This document shows, piece after piece, positions 49,007-58,013 of a stretch of DNA of 64,000 bases. Every line of letters starts with the position of its first letter. Position 1 is the stretch's first letter. A program made the translations under genes and the position numbers. The DNA is from an uncultured Lachnospiraceae bacterium (GTDB lineage: Bacteria; Bacillota; Clostridia; Lachnospirales; Lachnospiraceae), in contig CADADA010000013.1 in the NCBI GenBank assembly GCA_902786515.1, forward strand, positions 1 through 64,000, read 5' to 3'. The notes under the pieces were generated by a model, which was not told the DNA's origin, ran no database searches, and saw only the letters and a program-made list of their open reading frames with translations.

Positions 49007-50695
49007 TTATTTCACCTCTTTTTCAATCAATCTTTCAAACTGATCCGGAGGAACCGGTTTTGAGAAATAATAACCCTGAACCAAATCGCATCCGATTTTC
49101 TTAAGTGCTGACAGCTGTGACTCTTCCTCCACTCCTTCTGCCACCACCGGAACATTTAAAAACTTTGCGATATCAAGCACCAGTTCCACAAGCTTCATGC
49201 TCTTCTCATCTTTATTCATATTTCTGACAAACTTCATATCCATCTTCAACACATCAATTGGAAGTGTTGTCAACATATTCAGTGAAGAGTACCCTGAACC
49301 AAAATCATCCATCTCGATTCTAAAGCCTTTCTCTCTTAAGTTTTTTACAACACCTATAAGTGCATTCGCATTGTCCGCATATGCTGATTCGGTAATCTCC
49401 AGCATCATTTCATTTGGAGTCAGTTCATACCGATCAAGTATTTTTATGAATTTTTCTTCAAGCTCAGGATCATAAATATCAATTCTTGATACATTTACTG
49501 ATATAGGTATGGTAACACCATATTTCTCTCTCCATGTCTTTATCCTGAACGCTGCTTCTTCCCATACAAAATTATCCAGTCTCTGTATAAGACCGTTGCT
49601 TTCAAACAGCGGTATAAAATCTCCCGGACTTATCAATCCGAATTCCGGATGCTGCCAGCGAATCAATGCCTCCGCGCTCTTTAATACCGGTTTGTCAGAT
49701 TGTATATCATATTTTGGCTGGAAGAATACTCTCAGATCTTTGTCTGCAATTGCCTTAACTATGTCATTTATCAGTCTCTCCTGATAAAGTTCACGTTCAT
49801 GCTGCTCGCTGCTATAGTAGCTTATCTGCTGAGTATAATCTCCGCGGATACGGTCACATGCCGCCTTCGCACGGTCAAACCAGTTCTCCGGACGTATCTC
49901 CTTATCAACATTAGAATACACGCCGATTCTCAGACGCACTTTCGGAATCTGTGATAATTCTGATAACTCCTGTCTCAGAAGCTCCAGAATGTCATCGTAA
50001 TTATCTTTATGGTAACAATATACATAAAATGTATCTGCTTCAACACGGCATCCGATTCCCAGACTGCCTTCCAGATCCTGCGAAATAATATCCGCAATTC
50101 TGCAAAGAATATTATCTCCTTCCACTCTTCCGTGTAATTCATTAATCAATTTGAACCTTTCAACATTGAACACCACTGCATCCACACTGTCTGACTGGTT
50201 ATAGTTCTCAATCTGTCTTATGTATTCAAAGAAGAAATCTTTAGAATATAATCCGGTTAATCCATCTTTTTCCGCAGATCGTATGATACTCTTATCCTCA
50301 TATAATTCTATGATTCTCTCACATCTTGCCAGTATTACCTCCGGCATGTCATATGGTTTCGTGATAAAATCAACTGCTCCCAGTTTTATGCTTTTTACTT
50401 CCGCAGTCTTTTCCGATGTCATGACAATGACAGGTATGCTATTTGTTTCACCTTTAGACTTAAGCTTCTCCATAAACTCAAATCCATCCATCTCAGGCAT
50501 AAATAAATCTAACAATATCAATGAATATTTTTTATCACGTTCCTGCAACAAATCATATGCCTGTCTTCCATTTTCCGCAAAGGTTACTTCATAATGCTCA
50601 TTTAAAATATTCCCCAGAATTTCGCGATTAATCATCTCGTCATCAACTACCAGAACTCTCCTCCTTAGTCCGTTTGATTCTCTGAATTTTTCCAT
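49007..50695 (-). CDS. Response regulator with degenerate GGDEF and intact EAL domain
   Basis: The 562-residue protein has a receiver (Asp63 in LILLDLFMPEMDG, Lys in FITKPYD), a GGDEF-fold domain (about 150-300) in which the active-site motif is VEADTF, so no cyclase activity is expected, and an EAL domain (about 320-560) with AEALIRWQHP, ITESAY, DDFGSGYSS and VVAEGVEEE all present. It is likely a phosphorylation-controlled c-di-GMP phosphodiesterase. The ATG at 50695 follows GGAGG; the longer frame upstream covers the promoter. Confidence 0.93.
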   Translation of the reverse strand: MEKFRESNGLRRRVLVVDDEMINREILGNILNEHYEVTFAENGRQAYDLLQERDKKYSLILLDLFMPEMDGFEFMEKLKSKGETNSIPVIVMTSEKTAEVKSIKLGAVDFITKPYDMPEVILARCERIIELYEDKSIIRSAEKDGLTGLYSKDFFFEYIRQIENYNQSDSVDAVVFNVERFKLINELHGRVEGDNILCRIADIISQDLEGSLGIGCRVEADTFYVYCYHKDNYDDILELLRQELSELSQIPKVRLRIGVYSNVDKEIRPENWFDRAKAACDRIRGDYTQQISYYSSEQHERELYQERLINDIVKAIADKDLRVFFQPKYDIQSDKPVLKSAEALIRWQHPEFGLISPGDFIPLFESNGLIQRLDNFVWEEAAFRIKTWREKYGVTIPISVNVSRIDIYDPELEEKFIKILDRYELTPNEMMLEITESAYADNANALIGVVKNLREKGFRIEMDDFGSGYSSLNMLTTLPIDVLKMDMKFVRNMNKDEKSMKLVELVLDIAKFLNVPVVAEGVEEESQLSALKKIGCDLVQGYYFSKPVPPDQFERLIEKEVK

Positions 50696-50723
50696 ATTTA
50701 AAACCTCCATCCACGTATACTCT

Positions 50724-50752
50724 ATTATATCAATTATGATATTTAATGTCAA
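50724..50752 (-). promoter_or_regulatory. Perfect consensus promoter of the EAL/HPt operon
   Basis: TTGACA (50752-50747), exactly 17 bases, TATAAT (50729-50724), about 25 bp upstream of the ribosome binding site. Confidence 0.9.
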
Positions 50753-50786
50753 AAAAAACAGAAAATTAAGAATATAATATATTAAA

Positions 50787-50825
50787 AGCACACCCAGAGG
50801 CAGATTACTGCCCTACGGGTGTGCT
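50787..50825 (-). terminator. Terminator of the catabolic operon
   Basis: AGCACACCC (50787-50795) pairs with GGGTGTGCT (50817-50825), with an inner GGCAG/CTGCC stem. On the minus strand TTTTAATAT follows. It lies 24 bp past the stop of the cyclodeaminase-like gene. Confidence 0.85.
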
Positions 50826-50848
50826 CAAAAGATTCAGTCTTATATAAT

Positions 50849-51991
50849 TTAGAATAAATATGGTTTATCCCATAAGTTTAATCTCGTTCCAATCCCTAAC
50901 TCCAGTGCCTTTTCATAGCATTTCTTTCCCCATGCTACATCCTCAACGGGCATACCACCCACGGAATAAATGATTACTTCATCATCCGAAGTACGTCCCG
51001 GCTGTTTTCCCGCCAGTATAGAGCCAAGATTGATTATCTTATCCTTTGACAACTTTCCATCATGCACGAGATCCAGCCATAAGCACCCCGGTATGTATAC
51101 TGTGTTATAAGTCGGATACGAATATTCCTCTGTCCATGCCTCGTAGAGTTTGATGTTATCACAGACAAGTTTTGCATTTCCGCTACATATGTATTCATCT
51201 GAAAAATCTCCGGAACCCGGAATGCAGAAGAGTGCTCCAGGCTTAATCCAGCTTTCGTCAATAAACGGATACTGACTTCTATCCATTCCCATGGAAGTAG
51301 AAGTGGCGAAACTTAGAATGTCTGAATCCCTCACACATTCCTCTAAACTATCCACCACCATTATAGTCTTAAACTGTGGCAGATGTTCCTTTACAAAAGA
51401 AATGCATCGGTCAATAGACTCTTTTCCACGTCCCTTTATTTTCAGCGTATCCAAGGTTGGACGCAATGCTGCAAATGTCTCAATAGCAGTTATATTGATA
51501 ACACCCGGTCCCACTATACCGAGTACCTTTGCATTTTTTACTGCGAGATTTTTTACTCCCGCTCCCGGAATGCCGGATGTACGGTATGCAGATAATAAAT
51601 TTGCTGACATAAGTGCCAGCGGTGCTCCGGTGTCCTTATCATTAAGCATAACCATGAGAATTGACCTCGGAAGTCCCTTTTCCCTATTTTCAACATTTGA
51701 CCCATACCATTTCATTCCTGCCATATCCGTTGCTCCACCTACATAAGCAGGCATCGCCATGAACCTTCTGTCAGGTCCGTTTTTCGGCATATTCGGAAAT
51801 GGCGGATTGTCCGGGAAAGTTATCATGGTTCCATGCGAATTTCCATTTTCACCACCCATAATATAATCTCCCTTATCCATTGTAATCAAAAGTTCCTCCA
51901 TGCACTCTGTACAGGCTACCACATCATTCACACCGGCTTTTATCATATCCGGTTCACTTAAATATAATAAATCAATTTTTGTATCACTCAT
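50849..51991 (-). CDS. Ornithine cyclodeaminase/mu-crystallin family protein
   Basis: The 380-residue protein has an N-terminal dimerisation/substrate domain (FMAMPAYVGG, AGMKWYGSN with the conserved Lys) and an NAD(P) Rossmann domain (VLGIVGPGVINITAIE). Members either deaminate and cyclise ornithine or reduce cyclic imines. Three genes in its operon encode an amino-acid-oxidising dehydrogenase and one encodes RidA, so imine reduction or interconversion is my inference. GGAGGAAACGATT sets the ATG at 51991. It is the last gene of the operon. Confidence 0.85.
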   Translation of the reverse strand: MSDTKIDLLYLSEPDMIKAGVNDVVACTECMEELLITMDKGDYIMGGENGNSHGTMITFPDNPPFPNMPKNGPDRRFMAMPAYVGGATDMAGMKWYGSNVENREKGLPRSILMVMLNDKDTGAPLALMSANLLSAYRTSGIPGAGVKNLAVKNAKVLGIVGPGVINITAIETFAALRPTLDTLKIKGRGKESIDRCISFVKEHLPQFKTIMVVDSLEECVRDSDILSFATSTSMGMDRSQYPFIDESWIKPGALFCIPGSGDFSDEYICSGNAKLVCDNIKLYEAWTEEYSYPTYNTVYIPGCLWLDLVHDGKLSKDKIINLGSILAGKQPGRTSDDEVIIYSVGGMPVEDVAWGKKCYEKALELGIGTRLNLWDKPYLF

Positions 51992-52013
51992 AATCGTTTC
52001 CTCCATATCTTTT

Positions 52014-53426
52014 CTATATTGTTTTCCTATTCTTCTTTGGTCTGTGATATTTCTCATATAGTTCATTTTCCATTGCCATCACCTCTTTTACCGGATACGG
52101 CTTAAATAATGGTCTCTTTACCTGATATTTCATCCAGAAGAACGCATAAACCGTAAGAACCAGAATAATAATTCCACAAACCTTATATAATGAAAGCTTT
52201 ACCGAAATATCCGGATCAATATTATAAATCATCCAAATAGTCCCTAAAATTCCGATAATTGGAAATACAGGTCCTAATGGAACCTTGAAATTTCTAGGTG
52301 CATTCGGCAAACGTTTTCTAAGAATAAGCACATTTAAATTTGAAACCACATAACTCAACATCCACAATAGCGCCAATACGGAAATCATAAAAGATAGCGA
52401 ATCTGTAGTTGAAAGTCCTGTAATATTGATGATACAGAATGCAGCTCCTTCAAAAATGATTCCGACATACGGTGCATTTTTCCGATTTGTTTTATTGAAG
52501 AATGATGGTAATAGCCCAATTTTCGCCATTCCCATCAATATGTAGGAAAGTGATGACATAACTGTATTCACAGAGCTGATAACCGCCAGTAGTGATACGA
52601 TAACCATCCAATATCCTCCAAAAGGTCCTAAAAGCATTTTTCCATATAAAATATGTGGTGTAGTACTTGCACCAAGCTCATCCCATGAGGTGTAATTCTT
52701 AAATCCAAGCGTCAGAAAAATTTGCATTGCTAAGATGATAAACATACTTAATATCATTCCAAGAGGAATATCCCTCTTTGCATTTTTTACTTCCTTTGTG
52801 AGGGGCACAACGTACTCTCCACCAATAAATAGAAAAAATGCCAAACCGCAAAGTCCGGTTATTCCTGAAAAATCCGAAGAAAGTACTGCAGGCTGCTCCA
52901 CAATCTCACCTGTACCAAATCCAAGAGTTCCCATCACACCCATTATGATTAATGAAGCAATTAACGAATATGCTACAAAATCCTGAATCTTTATAAATAC
53001 GTCTACACCATTAAGATTTGCAATCATGAGTAGCAAAACTAAAATCACACAGTAGCCCCATACCGGAATATGTACTCCCGGAAGCAGACTGACAATCGTA
53101 TTTCCAAACATCGCCACCTCCACTGAACCCGCAATCGTGTTACAGAGTGCATATCCGCCAACCATACAAATTATGGTAATAAACGGACCCACACATGCAA
53201 GTGAATACTGTGCCAGTCCACCTGTCAAGTCTGGCATGAGCGCATTTAACTCAGCGATTGAAAGTAGTGTCACGATATTTAATGCACATGCTACCACCAT
53301 CGAAATAATAAATGTAATCCCAATAGTTGATGTTCCAATTCCAATAGATAGCAGACAACTAGATGCCACGACTAAACCCACGCCTGTCGCAATCACACTG
53401 CCCAAACCTAATCTTCTTTCATTCAT
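52014..53426 (-). CDS. APC family amino acid permease
   Basis: The 470-residue polytopic protein has about twelve helices and the APC opening GLGSVIATGVGLVVASSCLL, with the Gly-rich TM1 break. It would import an amino acid or amine by cation symport. GGAGGATTTT precedes the ATG at 53426. Its place between a P-II-like regulator and the cyclodeaminase-like gene points to substrate supply for the operon. Confidence 0.9.
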   Translation of the reverse strand: MNERRLGLGSVIATGVGLVVASSCLLSIGIGTSTIGITFIISMVVACALNIVTLLSIAELNALMPDLTGGLAQYSLACVGPFITIICMVGGYALCNTIAGSVEVAMFGNTIVSLLPGVHIPVWGYCVILVLLLMIANLNGVDVFIKIQDFVAYSLIASLIIMGVMGTLGFGTGEIVEQPAVLSSDFSGITGLCGLAFFLFIGGEYVVPLTKEVKNAKRDIPLGMILSMFIILAMQIFLTLGFKNYTSWDELGASTTPHILYGKMLLGPFGGYWMVIVSLLAVISSVNTVMSSLSYILMGMAKIGLLPSFFNKTNRKNAPYVGIIFEGAAFCIINITGLSTTDSLSFMISVLALLWMLSYVVSNLNVLILRKRLPNAPRNFKVPLGPVFPIIGILGTIWMIYNIDPDISVKLSLYKVCGIIILVLTVYAFFWMKYQVKRPLFKPYPVKEVMAMENELYEKYHRPKKNRKTI

Positions 53427-53472
53427 AAAATCCTCCTTTCTCCCCATTCTCTCTTAAAATAACCTGCATGTA

Positions 53473-53850
53473 TTAATCCAGCTCTCCTTCCTTCAAGGCA
53501 TCCATTCCCTCTTCACCTGTACGCACGCGAACGGCATTGGTAACGGGTGTTACAAAGATCTTTCCATCTCCTATATGCCCTGTATAAAGCTGTTTTCCCA
53601 CAAAATCCAGAAATGAATCCACCTCCGCGGACGGAAGCACGACCATCACAACCTGCTTACTTAACAACTGCGGATCTTCGTTTTTCTCTACCTCGTATTC
53701 CTTTGTTCCTAACTGAACTCCACAGCCCTTAGCGTCATAAATTGTCATCCCGGTAATTCCAAACTTACCGAACTCTTTTGTAAGCTCCGCCACTTTTGCT
53801 TCTTTTGTAATAATTTCAATTTTTGATAATTCTTCAATTGCTACCTTCAT
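53473..53850 (-). CDS. P-II-like signal protein
   Basis: The 125-residue protein has the P-II (GlnB) fold signature: GITGMTIYDAKGCG and TGHIGDGKIFVTPV...VRVRTGEEG. The T-loop (about 45-63) is of normal place but lacks the uridylylated Tyr context of GlnB. P-II relatives often bind and gate a transporter encoded next to them, here the APC permease 46 bp downstream. Whether it senses ATP/ADP/2-oxoglutarate or something else cannot be read. Confidence 0.88.
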   Translation of the reverse strand: MKVAIEELSKIEIITKEAKVAELTKEFGKFGITGMTIYDAKGCGVQLGTKEYEVEKNEDPQLLSKQVVMVVLPSAEVDSFLDFVGKQLYTGHIGDGKIFVTPVTNAVRVRTGEEGMDALKEGELD

Positions 53851-53874
53851 ACAACTACCTCCTGATTTCTTTTT

Positions 53875-55020
53875 TTATATTTTTGCCTTGAATCTTCCAT
53901 AACGCAGTCCGCTAATATCCACTGTTGTCCTTCCATCAGTTATCAGCCTGGCCATCTGCTCTCCTACCGCAGGTGCAATTCCAAAGCCATGTCCACTAAA
54001 TGCACAGGCTACCACCAGTCCCGGTACATCATCCACAAATCCAAGCACCGGAACACCATCCTGACAGATATCTATATATCCGGCCCACGTCCGGACAATT
54101 TTTGCATCCTCCAATTCTGGAAAATATTTCATAATACCTCTGCAAATACACGGAGCAGTGATTGCTGAATTGCCTGGCGAATTTTTAGGTCCTATATCTT
54201 TATTGTTCATCTCTATACCTGATGAGCCTCCAAAAACAAAGGAGCCATGATCAGACTGATGCCCATAAAAATCTGCCTCCGCTGTACCAAGCATCTGTGG
54301 AAACATTTTCTGCTGTGCTTCTGTGACAAGACATTCCATCAGTTCCTGATGCATTGGCACATCGACACCTACTGTTTCTAAAATCTTTCTGGATTCGTAT
54401 CCTGCTGCCACCATAACATATTCACCCTCATAAACATTCTTTGACTCTGCGATAACTTCCTTTACTCTTCCTTTTACTCTCCGAAGTGTCTTTATCGGTT
54501 CTCCTGTAATAAACCTTGCACCTGACATTCTGGCTTTTCGGTAAAATGCCAGAGTTGTAATCATAGGGTTAGCATGACCGTCAGTCGGACACCAGCTGGC
54601 ACCTATTACCTCGTCTGACAAATGTGGATTAATTTTTTTTACTTCATCTGCATTTACCATTCGAACATCAAGTCCACATGCATTCGCCCGTTTAGTAAGT
54701 CCCTCAAGTATCTCTAAATGTTTATCAGTCTTTCCAAGTCTCAGATTTCCTTCCTTGTGATACTCACAGTCCACTCCCAATTCCTCCGAAAGTCCGGGCC
54801 ACAGCTCCTTTATTCCATACATTGCAAGAGGAAGTTCCCTTGGATCACGTCCTGACTGTCTGACTCCTCCTCCATTCCTGCTGGAGCCTCCGTTTCCGAT
54901 ATTATCACTTGCCTCCAATACAATTACTGATTTTCCACGCTTCGTCAAATAGTATGCTGTAGCACATCCTATAATTCCTGCACCTATAATCACAACATCC
55001 GCCTTATTCACTACTGCCAT
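53875..55020 (-). CDS. FAD-dependent amino acid oxidoreductase (DAO family), beta-like subunit
   Basis: The 381-residue protein has the FAD motif VVIIGAGIIGCATAYYL and the DAO-family GGVRQSGRDPRELPLAM stretch, ending GHGFGIAPAVGEQMA. It resembles the catalytic subunit of hydrogen-cyanide-synthase, sarcosine or hydroxyproline dehydrogenases, which oxidise a C-N bond of an amino acid to an imine. It overlaps the BFD gene by 10 bp; the adjacent iron-sulfur and FAD subunits would pass the electrons on. Confidence 0.88.
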   Translation of the reverse strand: MAVVNKADVVIIGAGIIGCATAYYLTKRGKSVIVLEASDNIGNGGSSRNGGGVRQSGRDPRELPLAMYGIKELWPGLSEELGVDCEYHKEGNLRLGKTDKHLEILEGLTKRANACGLDVRMVNADEVKKINPHLSDEVIGASWCPTDGHANPMITTLAFYRKARMSGARFITGEPIKTLRRVKGRVKEVIAESKNVYEGEYVMVAAGYESRKILETVGVDVPMHQELMECLVTEAQQKMFPQMLGTAEADFYGHQSDHGSFVFGGSSGIEMNNKDIGPKNSPGNSAITAPCICRGIMKYFPELEDAKIVRTWAGYIDICQDGVPVLGFVDDVPGLVVACAFSGHGFGIAPAVGEQMARLITDGRTTVDISGLRYGRFKAKI

Positions 55021-55346
55021 AAATCTGTCACCTCCTCATTTCCTAAAACTTTCATCTCGATAGGTCTCATCGGAGATCTGGCCGCTGCCGGCTCTAACTC
55101 TGCCATAGAAATTCCAAGCTCCCTTGCCACAATTCCTTTTACCAGCCTCGCACAAGTCTGTCCCTGACATAATCCCATTCCTGTTCTTAAGTATCTTCTA
55201 ATTTCAGTAATTGTCCACATACCATCATGCACAGCCCGCCTGATTTCTCCTTTTGTTACCTCTTCACAGCGACAAATCAGCATATCGTCATCCGGTTGCG
55301 GAATAAATTCTCCAATATCCTTTGTTCTATCTACTATTGTATTCAT
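55011..55346 (-). CDS. (2Fe-2S)-binding BFD-like subunit
   Basis: The 111-residue protein carries the BFD-like 2Fe-2S motif CRCEEVT...CQGQTC with four Cys. In amino-acid dehydrogenases of this class the domain is often fused to the alpha subunit; here it is a separate gene between the alpha and beta subunits. Confidence 0.88.
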   Translation of the reverse strand: MNTIVDRTKDIGEFIPQPDDDMLICRCEEVTKGEIRRAVHDGMWTITEIRRYLRTGMGLCQGQTCARLVKGIVARELGISMAELEPAAARSPMRPIEMKVLGNEEVTDLWQ

Positions 55347-55393
55347 ACCTGTATCCCTTCTCTCTGATAAAATTCAATTTCAAATTTTTCCTT

Positions 55394-56968
55394 CTATGAT
55401 GCATAAAACCTGGCTGACATCGCATATTCTTTTGGAACACGCATTGTAAGGAGATTTGTGTGATCAAATGCCTTTACGCTCTTTACCGATACTACGGTAG
55501 CCTCGCAAAGTCTCTCACCATTTCTTCCAAGACCAAAACCTTTTTCTCCCACTTCCGGTATAGGAAGAAATTCATATGGAATCGTTACTGTGGCACTTCC
55601 ATCTCCACAATCCTCATCCACCAGAAAAATCGCCTGACCTGAACAGCTTGCAACACACATTCCACAATTAATACAGACATTTTCATCCTCTACCACCGGT
55701 AAATTAGTAATATTTTCCCCGATTGAAATACATCCCTTAGGACATGCGTCCTGACATGGATTACAAGGTATATTCTGCGTACATTCTATTACCGGATGGA
55801 TTCCTGACTTATGTACCACACCCGGATATCGCTCAATTTCCTGTTCCGCAACAAATCCGTTCTTTAAAAGGCTGTCTGATATTTCTATTCCTTCCTCTGT
55901 TTTAGTAATTTTTTTTCCTCTGTTCGCCGGTGCAAACATCCCCTGCCTGAGACTTTCTAAATCCTTTTTTAACTCTGCCAAAGATTCATTTTTCTCTTCA
56001 TGTGTACAATATCCTAAGTACTCTGCCACACATACTCCCGCCATTCTTCCCTCAATCATAGCTGAAGATGCTTCTTCAATTCCGGATACATCACCGGCTG
56101 CAAAAATTCCCGGAACAGAAGTTTCTCCAAATTCATCTATAATCGGAACCTGACCACCACGCTTTGGATTGTCTTCCATAAGGCAGCCACTCATTTTCAA
56201 AAGCTGGCTCATAGGCGATAATCCTACTGCCATACAGATAGTGTCCACATCAAAATACTTTTCCGTACCTGCAATCAGTTTGAATTGAGAATCAACCTCA
56301 CAAATCGTCACTCCGGTAACACAATCCTCACCATGTGCTTTCGCAATCGTGTGTGACAGATAAAACGGAACACCGGTTCTTGACAACTTTGCGGCATGTA
56401 CACCATAACCTCCAATTTGGGGTGCAGCATCCACTAATGCAACCACCTCACATCCCGCCTGCAAAAGCTGAAACGAAACCACCAGTCCTACATTTCCTGA
56501 TCCCAGCATTAAAACCTTTTTCCCTGGTTTTATTCCATGCAGATTCATCATTGTCTGGGCTGCTCCTGCACCGATTACTCCCGGAAGTGTCCAGCCCGGA
56601 AAAGTCACCATATTTTCCGCAGCACCCGTGGCAATAATTATACAGTCACCTTTATAATGAAATACCTGATCATTACGTCTCACCACTACTTCTTTATCCG
56701 CATAAAGCCCTATAACTGTCGCATTTAATGCAACTTCTACACCTGCATAATTTGCCTCTTCCAATAAATTCTCTCCTATTTTAAATCCTCTGATTTTAGC
56801 ATGGTGTTTTTTTGAACCAAAAAATTTATGTATCTGCTTAAACAGCTGTCCTCCCGGCTTCTCGTTTTCATCGAAAACGATAACTTTTAATCCTCTCTTT
56901 GCCGCTTCTATAGCTGCTGAAAGACCAGATGGACCTGCTCCAACCACTATAACTTCATACCGTTTCAT
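55394..56968 (-). CDS. FAD/NAD(P)-dependent oxidoreductase with two 4Fe-4S clusters, alpha-like subunit
   Basis: The 524-residue protein has an FAD Rossmann motif (VVGAGPSGLSAAIEAA), a second nucleotide-binding motif (VLMLGSGNVGLVVSF), and GIFAAGDVSG. A ferredoxin domain near 420-465 has CNPCQDACPKG and CINCGMCVASC, which the canonical alpha subunit lacks. It may channel electrons from the DAO subunit to ferredoxin or NAD in an anaerobe. It overlaps the 2Fe-2S gene by four bases (ATGA). Confidence 0.88.
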   Translation of the reverse strand: MKRYEVIVVGAGPSGLSAAIEAAKRGLKVIVFDENEKPGGQLFKQIHKFFGSKKHHAKIRGFKIGENLLEEANYAGVEVALNATVIGLYADKEVVVRRNDQVFHYKGDCIIIATGAAENMVTFPGWTLPGVIGAGAAQTMMNLHGIKPGKKVLMLGSGNVGLVVSFQLLQAGCEVVALVDAAPQIGGYGVHAAKLSRTGVPFYLSHTIAKAHGEDCVTGVTICEVDSQFKLIAGTEKYFDVDTICMAVGLSPMSQLLKMSGCLMEDNPKRGGQVPIIDEFGETSVPGIFAAGDVSGIEEASSAMIEGRMAGVCVAEYLGYCTHEEKNESLAELKKDLESLRQGMFAPANRGKKITKTEEGIEISDSLLKNGFVAEQEIERYPGVVHKSGIHPVIECTQNIPCNPCQDACPKGCISIGENITNLPVVEDENVCINCGMCVASCSGQAIFLVDEDCGDGSATVTIPYEFLPIPEVGEKGFGLGRNGERLCEATVVSVKSVKAFDHTNLLTMRVPKEYAMSARFYAS

Positions 56969-57306
56969 ACCCTGCTCCTTTCCACCTCATTAGCTTCAGT
57001 TTTTGGCATCACACCGTCCTGTGTCTGAATGACCATTCCATCTTTAAGTGGTGTAACACATGTTCTGACATTTGGCTTTCCATCTACTATCATTACGCAA
57101 TCCGTACATCTGCCAATTGCACAGAAAATGCCTCGTGGCTTATGTTCTTTTTGGGTATATCTGTGAATCATCACACCGTTCGCCTTCAGTGCCATAGCAA
57201 TCGGCTCTCCCATATTTCCATTCATTTCCTGACCATCAAAGCAAAAGGTTACTTTTTCTGTCTTCTGTGGTTCTCCTAAAATGGGATGATTTTCTATTCT
57301 GTTCAT
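56965..57306 (-). CDS. 2Fe-2S ferredoxin-like subunit
   Basis: The 113-residue protein has a ferredoxin-type 2Fe-2S motif (CAIGRCTDC... and a later Cys in VRTCVTPL), as in the HcnA/SoxA-N-like small subunits of amino-acid dehydrogenases. GGGAG precedes the ATG. It is coupled to the alpha-like gene. Confidence 0.88.
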   Translation of the reverse strand: MNRIENHPILGEPQKTEKVTFCFDGQEMNGNMGEPIAMALKANGVMIHRYTQKEHKPRGIFCAIGRCTDCVMIVDGKPNVRTCVTPLKDGMVIQTQDGVMPKTEANEVERSRV

Positions 57307-57323
57307 ATGTCATTCTCCCTTTC

Positions 57324-57725
57324 TCACTCGCAATCTGTATCAGCCATTGCTTCTAACTCTATTTCTACAAACTGTGTCGGTCTGTTCAACTTCGTGATTT
57401 CAACCACTGTACAAAGAGGCTTAATATCGTGAAAAAATTCAGAATATGCTTCACATATTTTCCCACTCTGACTTATATCCGTCGTATAAACTTTTACACT
57501 AAATACATTTTCTAATTTTGCTCCTGCTTTTTCTAAAAGTCCCTTATGCTTTTCAAACACATATCTGGTCTGCTCATATGCATCTTTCCCAAACACCGAA
57601 CCATCCGGCTGAACTGATGTGGTTCCTCCTATTTTTACATAATCTCCAATTTTTACCATTCGTGAATATCCAACCTTTTCTTCAAGCGGTGCTCCCGAAC
57701 TATAATTTACTCTTTCCATCTTCAT
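57324..57725 (-). CDS. RidA family reactive-imine deaminase
   Basis: The 133-residue protein has the RidA/YjgF fold. The conserved Arg in KLNRPTQFVEIELEA and the following Glu are those that bind 2-imino or enamine carboxylates. It hydrolyses reactive imines to keto compounds plus ammonia. GGAGAATTAT sets the ATG at 57725. It is the promoter-proximal gene of an operon that should generate imines. Confidence 0.9.
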   Translation of the reverse strand: MKMERVNYSSGAPLEEKVGYSRMVKIGDYVKIGGTTSVQPDGSVFGKDAYEQTRYVFEKHKGLLEKAGAKLENVFSVKVYTTDISQSGKICEAYSEFFHDIKPLCTVVEITKLNRPTQFVEIELEAMADTDCE

Positions 57726-57746
57726 ATAATTCTCCTTCCATAATAA

Positions 57747-57788
57747 AAAGAGGCACATACTGACATTATGTCTTGTATGAACCTCTTT
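57747..57788 (-). promoter_or_regulatory. Leader hairpin upstream of the RidA operon
   Basis: An interrupted long stem, AAAGAGG/CCTCTTT, then CATAC/GTATG, then GACAT/ATGTC (57747-57753 with 57782-57788 outermost), is followed on the minus strand by TTATTA and the ribosome binding site. It could be an attenuator or an mRNA-stabilising hairpin. Confidence 0.55.
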
Positions 57789-57859
57789 GTTCCCGCGTGT
57801 TTTGTTATTTGATAAAATTTTTATATCACTTAATTTTTCATTTGAAAAGAAGAAAAATA

Positions 57860-57884
57860 GTTGTTCAGTTCAACCCTTTGGTTG
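57860..57884. promoter_or_regulatory. Candidate LysR-type operator between the divergent genes
   Basis: GTTG-N7-CAAC (57860-57874) fits the T-N11-A LysR box, and an overlapping perfect palindrome CAACC-N4-GGTTG occupies 57871-57884. The site is 24 bp upstream of the LysR-gene -35 box and between the divergent transcription units. Confidence 0.5.
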
Positions 57885-57907
57885 CTATGCATCATATAAA
57901 TATTCAT

Positions 57908-57936
57908 TTGACTTCTTCTTCGCCTTATGCTAAAAT
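57908..57936 (+). promoter_or_regulatory. Promoter of the LysR regulator gene
   Basis: TTGACT (57908-57913), 17 bases, TAAAAT (57931-57936). The predicted start (about 57943) lies only about 15 bases before a complete intrinsic terminator. Confidence 0.7.
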
Positions 57937-57957
57937 TTCAGCAAATAGTCAACGTTG

Positions 57958-57993
57958 CAAAGGTGCAGATTTTTCGGCACCTTTGTTTTTTTT
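57958..57993 (+). terminator. Intrinsic terminator in the LysR leader
   Basis: CAAAGGTGC (57958-57966) pairs perfectly with GCACCTTTG (57977-57985), followed by eight T residues (57986-57993), then AGGAGGG and the ATG. Transcripts from the promoter at 57908-57936 must pass it to express the regulator. Confidence 0.88.
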
Positions 57994-58013
57994 CTAAAAT
58001 AGGAGGGATATTT

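Noticed and set aside
50696..50791. Extended N terminus for the EAL protein (start at 50791)
   Set aside because: The extension covers the perfect promoter at 50724-50752 and reads as a spurious hydrophobic peptide; ATG 50695 has GGAGG.
57943..57993. Riboswitch or T-box ahead of the LysR gene
   Set aside because: The leader before the terminator is only about 15 nt, too short for an aptamer or for a T-box with its antiterminator sequence.
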